From positions 62,001 through 126,000 of the forward strand of contig NZ_BCNT01000006.1 of NCBI RefSeq assembly GCF_001544075.1: a DNA stretch of 64,000 bases, written 5' to 3'. The number at the start of each line of letters is the position of its first letter. The stretch's first letter is position 1. Below are positions 48,172 to 58,518 of the stretch, piece by piece. The stretch is from Comamonas terrae (GTDB lineage: Bacteria > Pseudomonadota > Gammaproteobacteria > Burkholderiales > Burkholderiaceae_C). A program made the translations under genes and the position numbers. The notes beneath the pieces were generated by a model. The model searched no databases. It saw only the letters and a list, made by a program, of their open reading frames with translations, and was not told where the DNA came from.

Positions 48172-48954
48172 CGCACTCAATATCTGCGCCACCGCACGCT
48201 GTGTCTGCACACTGATGAGCTGGGCCCGGTAGCGCGCGCTGGCATGCAGGTCGCTGTTGAGTTCGCTGTCGTCGATCTTCACGCCGGCGGCCGAATCGGG
48301 CGTGAAGCTGCGGTTGAGCGCATCCTCCAGCTCCGCATGACGGAACACGGACAGGCCCGCGCCCGTGACCGCCACGCGCACGCCCTGGGCCGTGCGGGCC
48401 ACGAACACGCCCACCAGCGCAAAGCGCGAGGCCGGCTGCTTGAACTTCAGATAGGCGGCCGCCTGCGGTACTGGAAAGCGCACGCACCGGATCAGCTCGC
48501 CGCCATCCAGCGCCGTGGTGTACATGCCCTGGAAGAAGTCGTCGGCCGCGATCTCGCGCCGGTCGGTGACCACCGTGGCGCCCAGGCCCAGCACGGCGCT
48601 CGGATAGCAGGCGGCCGGATCGTTGTTGGCCAGCGAGCCGCCCAGCGTGCCGCGCGCGCGCACCTGGCGGTCGCCGATGCCGCCGGCCAGCTGCGCCAGC
48701 GCCGGAATGGCGGCCTGCACCTCTCGGCTGGCCGCCACGTCGGCATGGCGCGTCATGGCGCCGATCTCGACCTGGCCGCCGGCCACGCGAATGCCGGCCA
48801 GCTCGACAATGCCGTTGAGGTCGACGATGGCGCCGGGCTGGGCCAGGCGCAGCTTCATCGAGGGCAGCAGGCTCTGGCCTCCGGCCAGGAACTGGCCTTC
48901 GCCGGCGAGCGCTTCGGCCACCGAAGCAGGATGGGTATAGGTAAAGGCATACAT
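48160..48954 (-). CDS. Molybdenum hydroxylase FAD-binding (CoxM-like) subunit
   Basis: 264 residues. FAD contacts are in AGGQSLLPSMKLRL (24-37) and GTLGGSLANNDPAA (102-115), followed by the CO dehydrogenase flavoprotein C-terminal domain. It passes electrons from the iron-sulfur subunit to an external acceptor. AGGAAGACA precedes the ATG. It lies 20 nt after the large-subunit gene; the S, L and M genes are in tight order. Confidence 0.93.
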   Translation of the reverse strand: MYAFTYTHPASVAEALAGEGQFLAGGQSLLPSMKLRLAQPGAIVDLNGIVELAGIRVAGGQVEIGAMTRHADVAASREVQAAIPALAQLAGGIGDRQVRARGTLGGSLANNDPAACYPSAVLGLGATVVTDRREIAADDFFQGMYTTALDGGELIRCVRFPVPQAAAYLKFKQPASRFALVGVFVARTAQGVRVAVTGAGLSVFRHAELEDALNRSFTPDSAAGVKIDDSELNSDLHASARYRAQLISVQTQRAVAQILSAKTA

Positions 48955-48974
48955 GGCGATGTCTTCCTTTCTTG

Positions 48975-51362
48975 TCAGCCGCGCGCGGCGTCGATGGCTT
49001 CCCATACCCGGTGCGGGCTGGCCGGCATGTCCAGGTCCCTGACGCCCAGCGGATGCAGGGCATCGAGCACGGCGTTGATGACGGCCGGCGGCGAGCCGAT
49101 GGCCCCGGCCTCGCCGCAGCCCTTGGTGCCCAGCGGGTTGTGCGTGCAGGGCGTGCACACCGTGCCCAGCCTGAAATCCGGCAGATCGTCGGCACGCGGC
49201 ATGGCGTAGTCCATGAAGCTGCCCGTGAGCAGCTGGCCCGACTCCCGGTCGTAGACGCAGTTTTCCAGCAGCGCCTGGCCTATGCCCTGGGCCAGGCCGC
49301 CATGCACCTGGCCTTCGACGATCATGGGGTTGATGATGGTGCCGAAGTCGTCCACGGCGCTGAAGCGGTCCACGCGCACCACGCCCGTGGCCGGGTCCAC
49401 CTCCACCTCGCAGATATAGGTGCCTGCGGGGAAGGTGAAGTTGGTCGGGTCGTAGAACGCGGTCTCGTTGAGGCCGGGCTCCAGCTTGTCCAGCGGATAG
49501 TTGTGGGGCACATAGGCCGTGAGCGCGATCTGGGCGAACGGGATCTTGCGGTCCGTGCCGCGCACTGTGAATTCGCCGTCGGCGAAGTCGATATCGGCGT
49601 CGCTGGCCTCCAGCAGGTGGGCCGCGATCTTCTTGGCCTTGGCCTCGATCTTGTCCAGCGCCTTCATGATGGCTGCGCCGCCCACGCTGATGGAGCGCGA
49701 GCCGTAGGTGCCCATGCCGAAAGGCACGCGCCCCGTGTCGCCGTGCACCACGTCCACGTTTTCCACCGGTATGCCCAGCCGCGCCGCCACCACCTGGGCA
49801 AACGTGGTCTCGTGCCCCTGGCCGTGGCTGTGCGAGCCCGTGAACACCGTCACGCTGCCCGTGGGATGCACGCGCACCTCGCCGCATTCGAACAGGCCCG
49901 CGCGGGCGCCGAGTGCGCCCGCGATGTTGCTGGGCGCCAGGCCGCAGGCCTCGATGTAGCTGCTGTAGCCGATACCGCGCCTGAGGCCCCTGGCCTCGCT
50001 CTCGGCACGGCGCGCGGCAAATCCCGCCACGTCGGCCAGCTGCTCGGCCTGGTCCATGCAGGCGTGGTAGTCGCCCACGTCGTACTGCAGCGCCACCGGC
50101 GTCTGGTAGGGGAAGCTGGTGATGAAGTTGCGCCGGCGGATCTCGGCCTGCGAGAGGTTCATCTCCCAGGCGCAGCGGCTGACCAGGCGCTCGAGCAGGT
50201 AGGTGGCCTCGGGCCGGCCCGCGCCGCGGTAGGCATCCACGGGAGCCGTGTGCGTGAACCAGGCATCGACCTCCACATAGATCTGCGGCGTCGCGTACTG
50301 CCCGGCCAGCAGCGTGGCATAGAGGATGGTGGGCACGGCGCTGGCGAACGTGGACAGATAGGCGCCGAGGTTGGCATCCGTGTGCACGCGCATGGCCAGG
50401 AACTTGCCGTTGGCGTCCATGGCCATCTCGGCATGGCTCACATGGTCGCGGCCGTGGGCATCGGAGAGGAAGGACTCGCTGCGGTCGGCCGTCCACTTGA
50501 TGTTGCGGTTGAGCTTGCGCGCCGCCCAGGTCAGGCAGACGTCCTCGGCGTAGAGGAAGATCTTGGAGCCGAAGCCGCCCCCCACGTCGGGCGCGATCAC
50601 GCGCACCCGGCTTTCGGGCAGGCCCAGCACGAAGGCCGTCATCAGCAGGCGCTCCACGTGCGGGTTCTGGTTGGCCACGTACAGCGTGTATTCGTCGCTG
50701 GCCCGGTTGTAGCTGCCTATGGCCACGCGCGGCTCCATGGCGTTGGGAATCAGCCGGTTGTTGACAAGGTCCAGCCGCGTGACATGGGCCGCGCCCGCGA
50801 ACACCGCGTCCACGCCGGCCTTGTCGCCTATGGCCCATTTGTAGCAGTGGTTGTCGGGCGCGATGTCGTGCACCGTGGCGCCGGCAATGCGGCCCGCGGC
50901 AGCATCGGCCACGTTCACGACCGCGGGCCGCACCTCGTAATCCACTTCCACCAGCTCGGCCGCGTCGCGCGCCTGCTGCAGCGTCTCGGCCACGACCATG
51001 GCCACCTGGTCGCCCACGTAGCGCACGGTATCGAGCGCCAGGATGGGGTGCGGAGGCTCCTTCATGGGCTCGCCGTTGGTGCTGGTGATCAGCCAGCCGC
51101 AGGGCAGGCCGTTGATCTTGTCGGCCGCCACGTCAGCGCCCGTGAGCACGCCGATCACGCCCGGGGCCGCCCTGGCCGCGGTGGTGTCGACGCTGCGCAG
51201 CCTGGCATGGGCATGGGGCGAGCGCACGAAGACCGCATAGGCCTGGGCGCCCAGCGTGATGTCGTCGGTGTACTGGCCGGCGCCGGTGAGAAAGCGCTCG
51301 TCCTCCTTGCGCAGCACGGCCTCGCCGATGTGCGGGAGCTTGGAAAAGTCGGATGCACCCAT
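48975..51362 (-). CDS. Molybdenum hydroxylase large subunit, CoxL form II type
   Basis: 795 residues binding Mo-molybdopterin cytosine dinucleotide. The N-terminal a/b hammerhead (about 20-130) precedes the Mo-binding domain, with [10 protein letters not shown] (258-267) and [13 protein letters not shown] near the C-terminus, including the catalytic Glu. The active-site loop reads AYRGAGR (377-383), the form II motif. True CO dehydrogenase has AYxCSFR with a copper-ligating Cys, which is absent here. The substrate is therefore probably an aldehyde, purine or other heterocycle. AAGGAG precedes the ATG. Confidence 0.94.
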   Translation of the reverse strand: MGASDFSKLPHIGEAVLRKEDERFLTGAGQYTDDITLGAQAYAVFVRSPHAHARLRSVDTTAARAAPGVIGVLTGADVAADKINGLPCGWLITSTNGEPMKEPPHPILALDTVRYVGDQVAMVVAETLQQARDAAELVEVDYEVRPAVVNVADAAAGRIAGATVHDIAPDNHCYKWAIGDKAGVDAVFAGAAHVTRLDLVNNRLIPNAMEPRVAIGSYNRASDEYTLYVANQNPHVERLLMTAFVLGLPESRVRVIAPDVGGGFGSKIFLYAEDVCLTWAARKLNRNIKWTADRSESFLSDAHGRDHVSHAEMAMDANGKFLAMRVHTDANLGAYLSTFASAVPTILYATLLAGQYATPQIYVEVDAWFTHTAPVDAYRGAGRPEATYLLERLVSRCAWEMNLSQAEIRRRNFITSFPYQTPVALQYDVGDYHACMDQAEQLADVAGFAARRAESEARGLRRGIGYSSYIEACGLAPSNIAGALGARAGLFECGEVRVHPTGSVTVFTGSHSHGQGHETTFAQVVAARLGIPVENVDVVHGDTGRVPFGMGTYGSRSISVGGAAIMKALDKIEAKAKKIAAHLLEASDADIDFADGEFTVRGTDRKIPFAQIALTAYVPHNYPLDKLEPGLNETAFYDPTNFTFPAGTYICEVEVDPATGVVRVDRFSAVDDFGTIINPMIVEGQVHGGLAQGIGQALLENCVYDRESGQLLTGSFMDYAMPRADDLPDFRLGTVCTPCTHNPLGTKGCGEAGAIGSPPAVINAVLDALHPLGVRDLDMPASPHRVWEAIDAARG

Positions 51363-51396
51363 GGTGTGTCTCCTTGTGTCCTGGCGGGTCTGCGTA

Positions 51397-51876
<480 letters not shown>

Positions 51877-52012
51877 CGTGCTGCCTCCTGCCGGTGACCG
51901 GCTCGAATTGCTCCTGGGGAAAAACAGACTCGGTGCACCCCTGCATGGTCAGGTGCCGGCGCTGCGGCAGCCCTAGGGTTGTCCCCCAAGGCAGCGGGCC
52001 ACAGCGCAGATA

Positions 52013-52027
52013 GTCTCAAAATGAGAC
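52013..52027. promoter_or_regulatory. Palindrome GTCTCA-AAA-TGAGAC, candidate regulator site
   Basis: A perfect 6-3-6 inverted repeat lies between the divergent regulator and enzyme genes, 31 nt before the regulator ATG and 136 nt before the CoxS-like start. GTCTC/GAGAC inverted repeats are the kind of upstream site used by AcoR-family activators. A site for the adjacent Fis-type regulator is therefore a reasonable guess. Confidence 0.55.
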
Positions 52028-52058
52028 AACCCACCGCAGCCCACAAGCCCTCCGCCCC

Positions 52059-53213
52059 ATGACCTCACTCTGCCCCGCAGCGCCCCCGGCCGGCGAGCGC
52101 CATGTATTGGTCGCCCAGGCTCGCACCCAGATGCTTTCCGGCGCCGAGAACGCGCTCGTGCCGCAGGGCGTGGCCGGCTGGCTGTGGCGCTCCTGGCAGC
52201 GCTGCATGGCAGGCGGCCGGCGCCCGCAGGACAAGGTGGAGTTCGAGGCCGTGGGACCGCATGCGCTGCGCCATGCGCAGGAGCGCCATCAGGCTCTGAT
52301 CCAGGCCGCACGGCCCGTGATGGCCCAGCTGGTGGGGGCCGTGGGGGCTATGCGCTATTTCTGCCTGCTGACCGATGCCGCCGGCACGGTGCTCGAAGTC
52401 CAGGGCCCGGTGAACCGCCAGGACCTGCGCGCCCTGGCCATCGGCCGCGTGGGCGTGGATCTGTCCGAGCATGGCGTGGGCACCTCGGCCATCGGCGCGG
52501 CGCTGGCTGAGCAGGGGCCGGTCTGGCTGCACCAACGCGAGCATTTCTTCGATGCGCTGCGCGACTACAGCTGTGCGGGCGCGCCCGTCTTCGGGCCCGA
52601 GGGACAGTGCCTGGGCATGCTGGACATCACGGGCATCGAGGTGCCCGAGCGCCCCGAGCTGCAGCTGCTGGCCCTGCGCTGCGCGCGCGCCATGGAAGAC
52701 CGTCTGCTGCGCGCCATGCCCCATGCGGTGCTGCTACACCTGAACTGGCCTGGCGGTCCGCTGGGACAGGAAGGCGAAGGCCTGCTGGCCCTGGATGCCG
52801 AAGGCTACCTGCTGGGCGGCAACACCGTGGCGCGCCAGCTGGTTCCACGCCCCCTGCAGCCGCCGGGCGGGCGTCTGCACTGCCAGGAGCTGCTGGCCAT
52901 GCCCTGGAGCAATCTGGTGGACCATGCACGCCGCCGCCAGGACGAGCCCGTACAGGTGCCGCTGTGGTCGGGCCTGCGGCTGCAGGCGCTGGTGCGCACC
53001 GGGCCGGCGCTGCAGCCCGGGCTCTTCCAGGGGCTGGCGGCCACCCCCCGGCCCGCCTCGGGCGCCATGCCGCTGCGCACCAACGAGCAACTGCTGATCC
53101 AGCAGGCCGTGCAGGAAGCCGGCGGCAACATCAGCCTGGCGGCCAGGAACCTGGGGCTGAGCCGCGCCACGCTGTACCGGCGCCTGTCCCGGCGCAGGCC
53201 GCCGGCCGGCTGA
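52059..53213 (+). CDS. GAF/PAS-like/Fis regulator lacking the sigma-54 AAA+ domain
   Basis: 384 residues. The N-terminal part matches AcoR-type activators: SWQRC, then a GAF domain at about 70-205 with GVDLSEHGVGTSAIG and GAPVFGPEGQCLGMLDITG. A PAS-like segment (GLLALDAEGYLLGGNTVARQL) follows at about 245-320. The C-terminus is a Fis-type helix-turn-helix (GGNISLAARNLGLSRATLYRRL). No GAFTGA, Walker A or Walker B is present, so the central AAA+ ATPase is missing. It cannot activate sigma-54 polymerase by the usual mechanism. It probably regulates the divergent molybdenum hydroxylase operon. Confidence 0.85.
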   Translation: MTSLCPAAPPAGERHVLVAQARTQMLSGAENALVPQGVAGWLWRSWQRCMAGGRRPQDKVEFEAVGPHALRHAQERHQALIQAARPVMAQLVGAVGAMRYFCLLTDAAGTVLEVQGPVNRQDLRALAIGRVGVDLSEHGVGTSAIGAALAEQGPVWLHQREHFFDALRDYSCAGAPVFGPEGQCLGMLDITGIEVPERPELQLLALRCARAMEDRLLRAMPHAVLLHLNWPGGPLGQEGEGLLALDAEGYLLGGNTVARQLVPRPLQPPGGRLHCQELLAMPWSNLVDHARRRQDEPVQVPLWSGLRLQALVRTGPALQPGLFQGLAATPRPASGAMPLRTNEQLLIQQAVQEAGGNISLAARNLGLSRATLYRRLSRRRPPAG

Positions 53214-53608
53214 AGCGGACTGCGGCCCAAAGCTTCGGCACGGGACTTACCCCAAGCGCCGCGCCGGCGCCGGGCGCTTGCCTTCGCAACCAATACGAAA
53301 GAAAAGCAGTTCTACCCCATATCCGGAAAGCGTCTGCAGCTATCAACAAAAGAGCACATGTTCACTGACGCTATGCCGCCACAGGCACGACGAAATTTGG
53401 CGGGAACAGGACCCGCCACTTCGTAGAATCCTTGGCTTGGAACGGCCAGCGCCACCGGCCCCGGCTTTTGCCGGGCATCGCCCTGCCTGACGGCTGCGAT
53501 CACGGGGCAACCGGGGGCCCGGCCGTTTCCGATCCATCCAAACAGATCGCTCCTGAGGCTTACCGGCCCCCAGCGTGCGACGCACACAGCCTACTTTCTG
53601 GAGACACC
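53214..53608. other. Gene-free region upstream of dctQ
   Basis: No gene is supported. A half copy of the dispersed repeat lies at 53328-53352 (AAGCGTCTGCAGCTATCAAC). A perfect hairpin TGGCGGG/CCCGCCA at 53398-53418 may be extended by flanking CGAA/TTCG bases. The dctQM promoter must lie in the second half, but no clear -35/-10 pair was identified. Confidence 0.5.
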
Positions 53609-54238
53609 ATGCAGGCTTTTCTTGCCCTTTCCAGGGCCATCGACAGGCTGAATGCCTTTGTCGGCAAATATTGCATCTGGCTGATATTTGCCGCCACCTT
53701 CATCAGCGCCGCCAACGCCATCGTCCGCAAAGTCTTCGACACCAGCTCCAATGCCTTCCTGGAAGTCCAGTGGTATCTGTTTGCGTGGTCGTTCCTGATT
53801 GCCGCAGGCTACACGCTGCTGCACCGCGAGCATGTGCGCATCGACGTGATCAACAGCCGCCTGTCCAAGAAGGTCCAGGTCTGGATCGACATCCTGGGCT
53901 TCGCCTTTTTCCTGACTCCGCTGTGCCTGACCATCCTCTGGCTGACGACGCCCGTGGTGATGCAGATGATCCAGTCCGGCGAGATGTCGGGCAATCCTGG
54001 CGGCCTGATCCGCTGGCCCGTGTGGATGGCGATTCCCGTGGGCGTGACGCTGCTGCTGCTGCAAGGCATTTCCGAGCTGATCAAGCGCATCGCGTTCCTG
54101 ACCGGCGACGGCCCTGATCCCACGGGCAAGCTCGGCGACAAGAGCGCGGAAGAAGAACTGGCCGAGGCCCTGCGCGCCGAAGCCGAGCGCAAGCAGCTTG
54201 AGGCCCTGGCCGCGCAAGCCGGTTCGCACAAGGCCTGA
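53609..54238 (+). CDS. TRAP transporter small permease subunit DctQ
   Basis: 209 residues with four transmembrane helices (about 20-40, 55-75, 92-115 and 140-160). QWYLFAWSFLIAAGYTLLHREHVRIDV is the family signature. After the fold comes a charged Glu/Ala/Lys tail of about 40 residues, predicted helical and cytoplasmic, which is unusual for DctQ. The ATG at 53609 follows TGGAGA; the longer frame has no support. It overlaps functionally with dctM 21 nt downstream. Confidence 0.9.
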   Translation: MQAFLALSRAIDRLNAFVGKYCIWLIFAATFISAANAIVRKVFDTSSNAFLEVQWYLFAWSFLIAAGYTLLHREHVRIDVINSRLSKKVQVWIDILGFAFFLTPLCLTILWLTTPVVMQMIQSGEMSGNPGGLIRWPVWMAIPVGVTLLLLQGISELIKRIAFLTGDGPDPTGKLGDKSAEEELAEALRAEAERKQLEALAAQAGSHKA

Positions 54239-54259
54239 AGGCAGCAGGAGACATATCCA

Positions 54260-56107
54260 ATGGAATTCATTGCTGCCAACTACGCCCCCATCATGTTCGC
54301 GGGGCTGATCGTCTTCCTGCTGCTGGGCTTTCCCGTCGCCTTCAGCCTGGGTGCCGCAGGCCTAGCCTTCGGCTTCCTGGGCATCGAACTGGGCGTGTTC
54401 CCCTCCTCCGTGATGGCCTGGCTGCCCCAGCGCCTGATCGGCATCATGGCCAACGACACCTTGCTGGCCGTGCCCTTCTTCACCCTGATGGGCCTGATCC
54501 TGGAGCGCTCCGGCATGGCCGAGGACCTGCTCGACACCGTGGGCCAGGTATTCGGCCCCATCCGCGGCGGCCTGGCGCTGGCCGTGATCTTCGTGGGCGC
54601 GCTGCTGGCCGCGACCACGGGCGTGGTGGCGGCCTCGGTGATCTCCATGGGCCTGATCTCCCTGCCCATCATGCTGCGCTACGACTACGACCGCCGCCTG
54701 GCCTCCGGCGTGATCGCCGCCTCGGGCACGCTGGCGCAGATCATCCCGCCGTCCCTGGTTCTGATCCTGATGGCCGACCAGCTGGGCAAGAGCGTGGGCG
54801 ACATGTACAAAGGCGCCTTCATTCCCGGCTTCATGCTGATGGGCTTGTACGTGCTGTGGGTGGTGCTGCTGGCCGTGTTCAGGCCCAAGATGGTGCCCGC
54901 GCTGCCGCCCGAGGCCCGCATCTACCGCGAGGCCAATGGCAGCGGCGGCTACACCTCGCTGGTGGTGGTGGCCGCCATCTCGGCCGCCGTGGCCATCTTC
55001 ATGGCCCAGCACATGACCGACATCCACACCTGGTGGCAAGGCCAGCTGGTGACCGAAGTCGCCACCGACGAAAAAATCGTCACGGCCATGTGCGGCGGCA
55101 CCTTCATCGCCTTCGTGATCGCCTCGCTGAACCGCGTCTTCAAGCTGGGGCTGCTGTCCAGGCTGGCCGAACGCGTGACCTTTGTGCTGATTCCGCCGCT
55201 GCTGCTGATCTTCCTGGTGCTGGGCACCATCTTCCTGGGCATTGCCACGCCGACCGAAGGCGGTGCCATGGGGGCCATGGCGGCACTGGTCATGGGCTTC
55301 GCGCGCCGGCGCCTGAACATGGACCTGCTCAAGCAGGCCCTGGCATCGACGACCAAGCTCGCCAGCTTCGTGATGTTCATCATGATCGGCGCAACGACCT
55401 TCAGCCTGGTGTTCCAGGCCGCCGACGGCCCCAAGTGGGTCGAGCATCTGCTGACCAGCCTGCCGGGCGGCCAGGTGGGCTTCCTGATCGTGGTCAACAT
55501 CATGATCTTCTTCCTGGCCTTCTTCCTGGACTACTTCGAACTCTCGTTCATCGTGGTGCCGCTGCTGGGGCCGGTTGCCGACAAGATGGGGATCGACCTG
55601 ATCTGGTTCGGCGTGCTGCTGGCCGTGAACATGCAGACTTCGTTCATGCATCCGCCGTTCGGCTTCGCGCTGTTCTTCCTGCGTTCGGTGGCGCCTGAAA
55701 AGCAGTATGTGGACCGGGTCACGCACAAGGTGGTCGAACCCGTGACCACCATGCAGATCTACAAGGGAGCCATTCCCTTCGTGCTGATCCAGCTGGTGAT
55801 GGTGGGCGTGCTGATCGCCTTCCCCGGCATCGTGACCGGTGCGCTGGACAAACCTGTGGCCGTGGACATGAACAAGATTGGCGACCAGATGCTCGAGCAG
55901 CTCAACGACGCCGGTGGCGGCTATGGCACGGAAAACCCGTTTGGGGCCCCCGAGGAAGGCGAGGAAGGTTCGGCCGCACCCGAGGCGCCCAAGGACGGCA
56001 GCCCGGCTGCGCCCGAAGCGCCAGCCCCCGACGCCGGCGCCTACGGCTCGGACGATCCGGCCAAGGCCTTGCAGGACTCGCTCAAGGCAGCCCCGGCAGC
56101 CAAGTAA
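54260..56107 (+). CDS. TRAP transporter large permease subunit DctM
   Basis: 615 residues, versus about 430 for the E. coli-type subunit. It has many transmembrane helices, with GLAFGFLGIELGVFPSSVM, VPFFTLMGLILERSGMAEDL and FLGIATPTEGGAMGAM as family signatures. An extra stretch in the middle (about 220-300) carries two further helices. The last 55 or so residues are a Gly/Pro/Ala/Glu-rich tail. It couples uptake of an organic acid to the sodium gradient together with DctQ and a DctP receptor. An intrinsic terminator follows. Receptor genes lie 2.7 and 3.9 kb downstream on the other strand. Confidence 0.92.
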   Translation: MEFIAANYAPIMFAGLIVFLLLGFPVAFSLGAAGLAFGFLGIELGVFPSSVMAWLPQRLIGIMANDTLLAVPFFTLMGLILERSGMAEDLLDTVGQVFGPIRGGLALAVIFVGALLAATTGVVAASVISMGLISLPIMLRYDYDRRLASGVIAASGTLAQIIPPSLVLILMADQLGKSVGDMYKGAFIPGFMLMGLYVLWVVLLAVFRPKMVPALPPEARIYREANGSGGYTSLVVVAAISAAVAIFMAQHMTDIHTWWQGQLVTEVATDEKIVTAMCGGTFIAFVIASLNRVFKLGLLSRLAERVTFVLIPPLLLIFLVLGTIFLGIATPTEGGAMGAMAALVMGFARRRLNMDLLKQALASTTKLASFVMFIMIGATTFSLVFQAADGPKWVEHLLTSLPGGQVGFLIVVNIMIFFLAFFLDYFELSFIVVPLLGPVADKMGIDLIWFGVLLAVNMQTSFMHPPFGFALFFLRSVAPEKQYVDRVTHKVVEPVTTMQIYKGAIPFVLIQLVMVGVLIAFPGIVTGALDKPVAVDMNKIGDQMLEQLNDAGGGYGTENPFGAPEEGEEGSAAPEAPKDGSPAAPEAPAPDAGAYGSDDPAKALQDSLKAAPAAK

Positions 56108-56130
56108 AGTTCGCGAAGCCTTGCTTCATC

Positions 56131-56163
56131 AAGCCCTGTCTCGAAAGAGCCGGGGCTTTTTTC
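56131..56163 (+). terminator. Intrinsic terminator of dctQM
   Basis: AAGCCCTG pairs with CGGGGCTT (one G-T pair) over TCTCGAAAGAGC and runs into six T's. It starts 23 nt past the dctM stop. Confidence 0.75.
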
Positions 56164-56472
56164 TGTCTGTTTCGCAGCGGATGCAGCGAACTGCCAAGCC
56201 TCGATATAGGGTGCAGAGATGCGGGCAGCACCACCTGCTCTGCGCGGCCGTGTTCGACCGATCAAAGACTTGTCAGCGCCCCCACGCAGCCGGCAACGTC
56301 CGGCAAGCATCTGCCCCCTGCCTCAGCCCTGGGATTTGGAAACTACACGCAGGCGCTTAAACTCCATCTCGTTTTTTTGATTACACATTGTTGCAAAGAC
56401 CGGCGGTCAAATCCTTAGCCATCTTTGCAAAGCGATGTACCACAGACTCCACCATCCCCTTTGAATCTCAAC

Positions 56473-57696
56473 ATGGTTGCTACCGTTCTCGTCGGCATGC
56501 TGTGCGCACATCTGCTGTGCTTTTCGGTCATGTTTTTGCTCATCAGCAAGCGCCTGCAAGGCAAAAAAATGGGGATGGATTTTTTTGCCATGGGCAACCT
56601 CCTGCTGGGTTTGGCCTATGTGCTGCAACTGCTGGAGGGAGGCCCCGCCTGGAGCCTGATGAGCCTGGTAAACCATACCCTGACACTGGCCTCACCGGTG
56701 GCTTACTGGCTCGGGGCCATGCGCTTCTTTGGGCAACCCGTTCCTCTGTTGCGCCCGCTGCTGGCATTTGCCGCGGTCTACAGCGTCGCCCAAGTATTGG
56801 TGCAGTGGAGCCTGGGCCCGGTCGCCCGCTACGCCATGCTTTCAGGCATGTCGGCACTGCTGTTCTTGATCATGGCCATCACCGTGATCTATGGCGTGCG
56901 CACCTTTGCCAAGGACTTGTATGGCGAAATGGTGTTCTTTGCAGTTCTGATCAGCGGCATCTGCGTACTCAACGCACTGAAGTTCATGAAGCTGCTGGAG
57001 GGGGGCCTGGAGGCGCTGCAGATGGACCGCAATTTTCAACTGGTGTTCTACATCTATATGTCGTTCCTGGCCACGGTGTTGCCGCCATCGATTGTCTGGC
57101 TGATATTGCGCCGATTGACCGACGAGCTTCGCGGCATTGCTGCGCGCGACCCCATGACGCAGCTACTCAACCGCCGAGGACTCAAAGAGACCCTGCAACT
57201 GTGTTTCAACACGCGCAAGACAGAGGCTGCATACCTGCTGATGCTGGACGTTGACCATTTCAAACGCATCAACGACACCTATGGGCATCAGATCGGAGAT
57301 GCGGTTCTATGCCACGTGGCCGAGGTTCTCCGGGCCACCGCTTGCCGCAGCGATCTGGTCAGCCGTCTTGGCGGGGAGGAGTTCGTTGTCATCTGCCTGG
57401 ACACTGACACACAGGGAGTTCTGCATTTGGCGGAACGCTTGCGTCTGGAGGTAGAAAAGCAAGCTCTCCGGATCAACGACTCCGATCAATCGCTGCATTG
57501 CACAGTCACGATTGGGGTTTCACAGAGCTTCGCGAACAAATCTGCGCTGGAAGACGCCATGAAACAGGCCGACACCGCGCTTTACCGCGGCAAAACCTCA
57601 GGACGCAATCGGGTCGAATTGTTCCAACCTGCCGACAGCCATCACCCCGTTCAGAGCATGAGCTCATCTACGCGCCAGATCAGCCCGATGATCTAG
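56473..57696 (+). CDS. Membrane-bound diguanylate cyclase (GGDEF domain)
   Basis: 407 residues from the ATG at 56473; a TTG at 56425 would add 16. About six to seven hydrophobic helices cover residues 1-215. The GGDEF domain follows, with RDPMTQLLNRRG at its start, DVDHFKRINDTYGHQIGD for substrate and metal, and the active-site GGEEF (300-304). It makes cyclic di-GMP. An RxxD inhibitory site just before GGEEF is not clear (the preceding residues are CRSDLVSRL). The membrane part resembles no named sensor. No Shine-Dalgarno is evident for either start. It is monocistronic. Confidence 0.9.
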   Translation: MVATVLVGMLCAHLLCFSVMFLLISKRLQGKKMGMDFFAMGNLLLGLAYVLQLLEGGPAWSLMSLVNHTLTLASPVAYWLGAMRFFGQPVPLLRPLLAFAAVYSVAQVLVQWSLGPVARYAMLSGMSALLFLIMAITVIYGVRTFAKDLYGEMVFFAVLISGICVLNALKFMKLLEGGLEALQMDRNFQLVFYIYMSFLATVLPPSIVWLILRRLTDELRGIAARDPMTQLLNRRGLKETLQLCFNTRKTEAAYLLMLDVDHFKRINDTYGHQIGDAVLCHVAEVLRATACRSDLVSRLGGEEFVVICLDTDTQGVLHLAERLRLEVEKQALRINDSDQSLHCTVTIGVSQSFANKSALEDAMKQADTALYRGKTSGRNRVELFQPADSHHPVQSMSSSTRQISPMI

Positions 57697-57830
57697 CCTA
57701 GGCCCGCCGATCTTCCAGCAGGTATCAATGTCCCGCGCCAGTTGCCCAGCGGCAGCCATATTTCGGCCAATAGCAGACCTTGAGTCCATGTCGCAAAATG
57801 GGGAGCGTTTGTTCAAGCCACAAAAATCGA

Positions 57831-58518
57831 TCAGTTAAAAATGGCGGTACATGCATCAACCAAATCATCGAAATGCTGTATCAGCACATCGGGGGCGAGC
57901 TCAGCAGCAGGAGTTTCGGTATAGCCGAAATCAACCAAGATTAGCGGTGTCGCCGCTGCATGAGCGACTCCCGCATCGGCATCTGCATCCCCGACCATGA
58001 CCGTGCGAGCCAAATCACCTCCCACAGATTCCACCGCTTCAATCAAGTGTGCTGCATTAGGCTTCGCCGCAGTAACGGCATCAATTCCGACCACGCCATC
58101 AAATAGTGCAACCATACTGATCTTGGTCTGCAGACTAATTGACAGATCAGCAGGCTTATTGGTACAGACCACCAGTTTCGCGCCCGCTGCCTTCAATTCT
58201 TTTAGGGCATCAATCACACCGGAAAAAGGCCGGCTCTCATCCGCGATATACGCACCGCAGTGATTTAGGAAGCGCCCAAAAAGTGCATTAGCGAGACCGT
58301 CGGGGTCTTTCGCTCCAGCTTCCGTAAGACCCCTTGAAGCAGCCAATGGGCTCCACGGCTGATGAAAGGCCATGCATTTTGGTATAGGGCAGCGCCTTAA
58401 AGCCTTCTGAGATCAGGGTGGCGTTCACTGCTCCAATTAAATCTGGGCCCGCTTCACTTAGCGTGCCATCAAGGTCGAAAGCGATGGTCGCGCCGCGAAG
58501 GGTTCGTGTATCAGTCAC
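57831..58518 (-). pseudogene. gph: Phosphoglycolate phosphatase-like HAD gene, frameshifted
   Basis: Two frames together encode one HAD phosphatase. The upstream frame, from GTG at 58518 (or ATG at 58563), has the nucleophile motif FDLDGTL and GPDLIGAVNATL, and stays open to a stop at 58288. The downstream frame, open from 58373 to 57831, has GLTEAGAK, VVCTNKPADLS, the Lys of TAAKPNAAHL and VMVGDADADAGVA. The frames overlap around 58290-58370, so one small indel near 58337 breaks the gene. A downstream translation restart would lack the catalytic Asp. Its GC is lower than its neighbours, and the sequence resembles alphaproteobacterial Gph. Confidence 0.75.

Noticed and set aside
48975..51362. 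Classical aerobic CO dehydrogenase
   Set aside because: The large subunit lacks the AYxCSFR motif with the copper-binding Cys and instead has AYRGAGR, so CO oxidation is not claimed.
51877..52012. Possible sigma-54 promoter before the CoxS-like gene
   Set aside because: GGCAC and TGCA elements occur on the minus strand, but GG and GC are one base too far apart, and the adjacent regulator has no sigma-54 interaction domain.
56131..56472. Small RNA or regulatory RNA before the diguanylate cyclase
   Set aside because: Apart from the dctM terminator, no promoter, structure or conserved motif could be seen.
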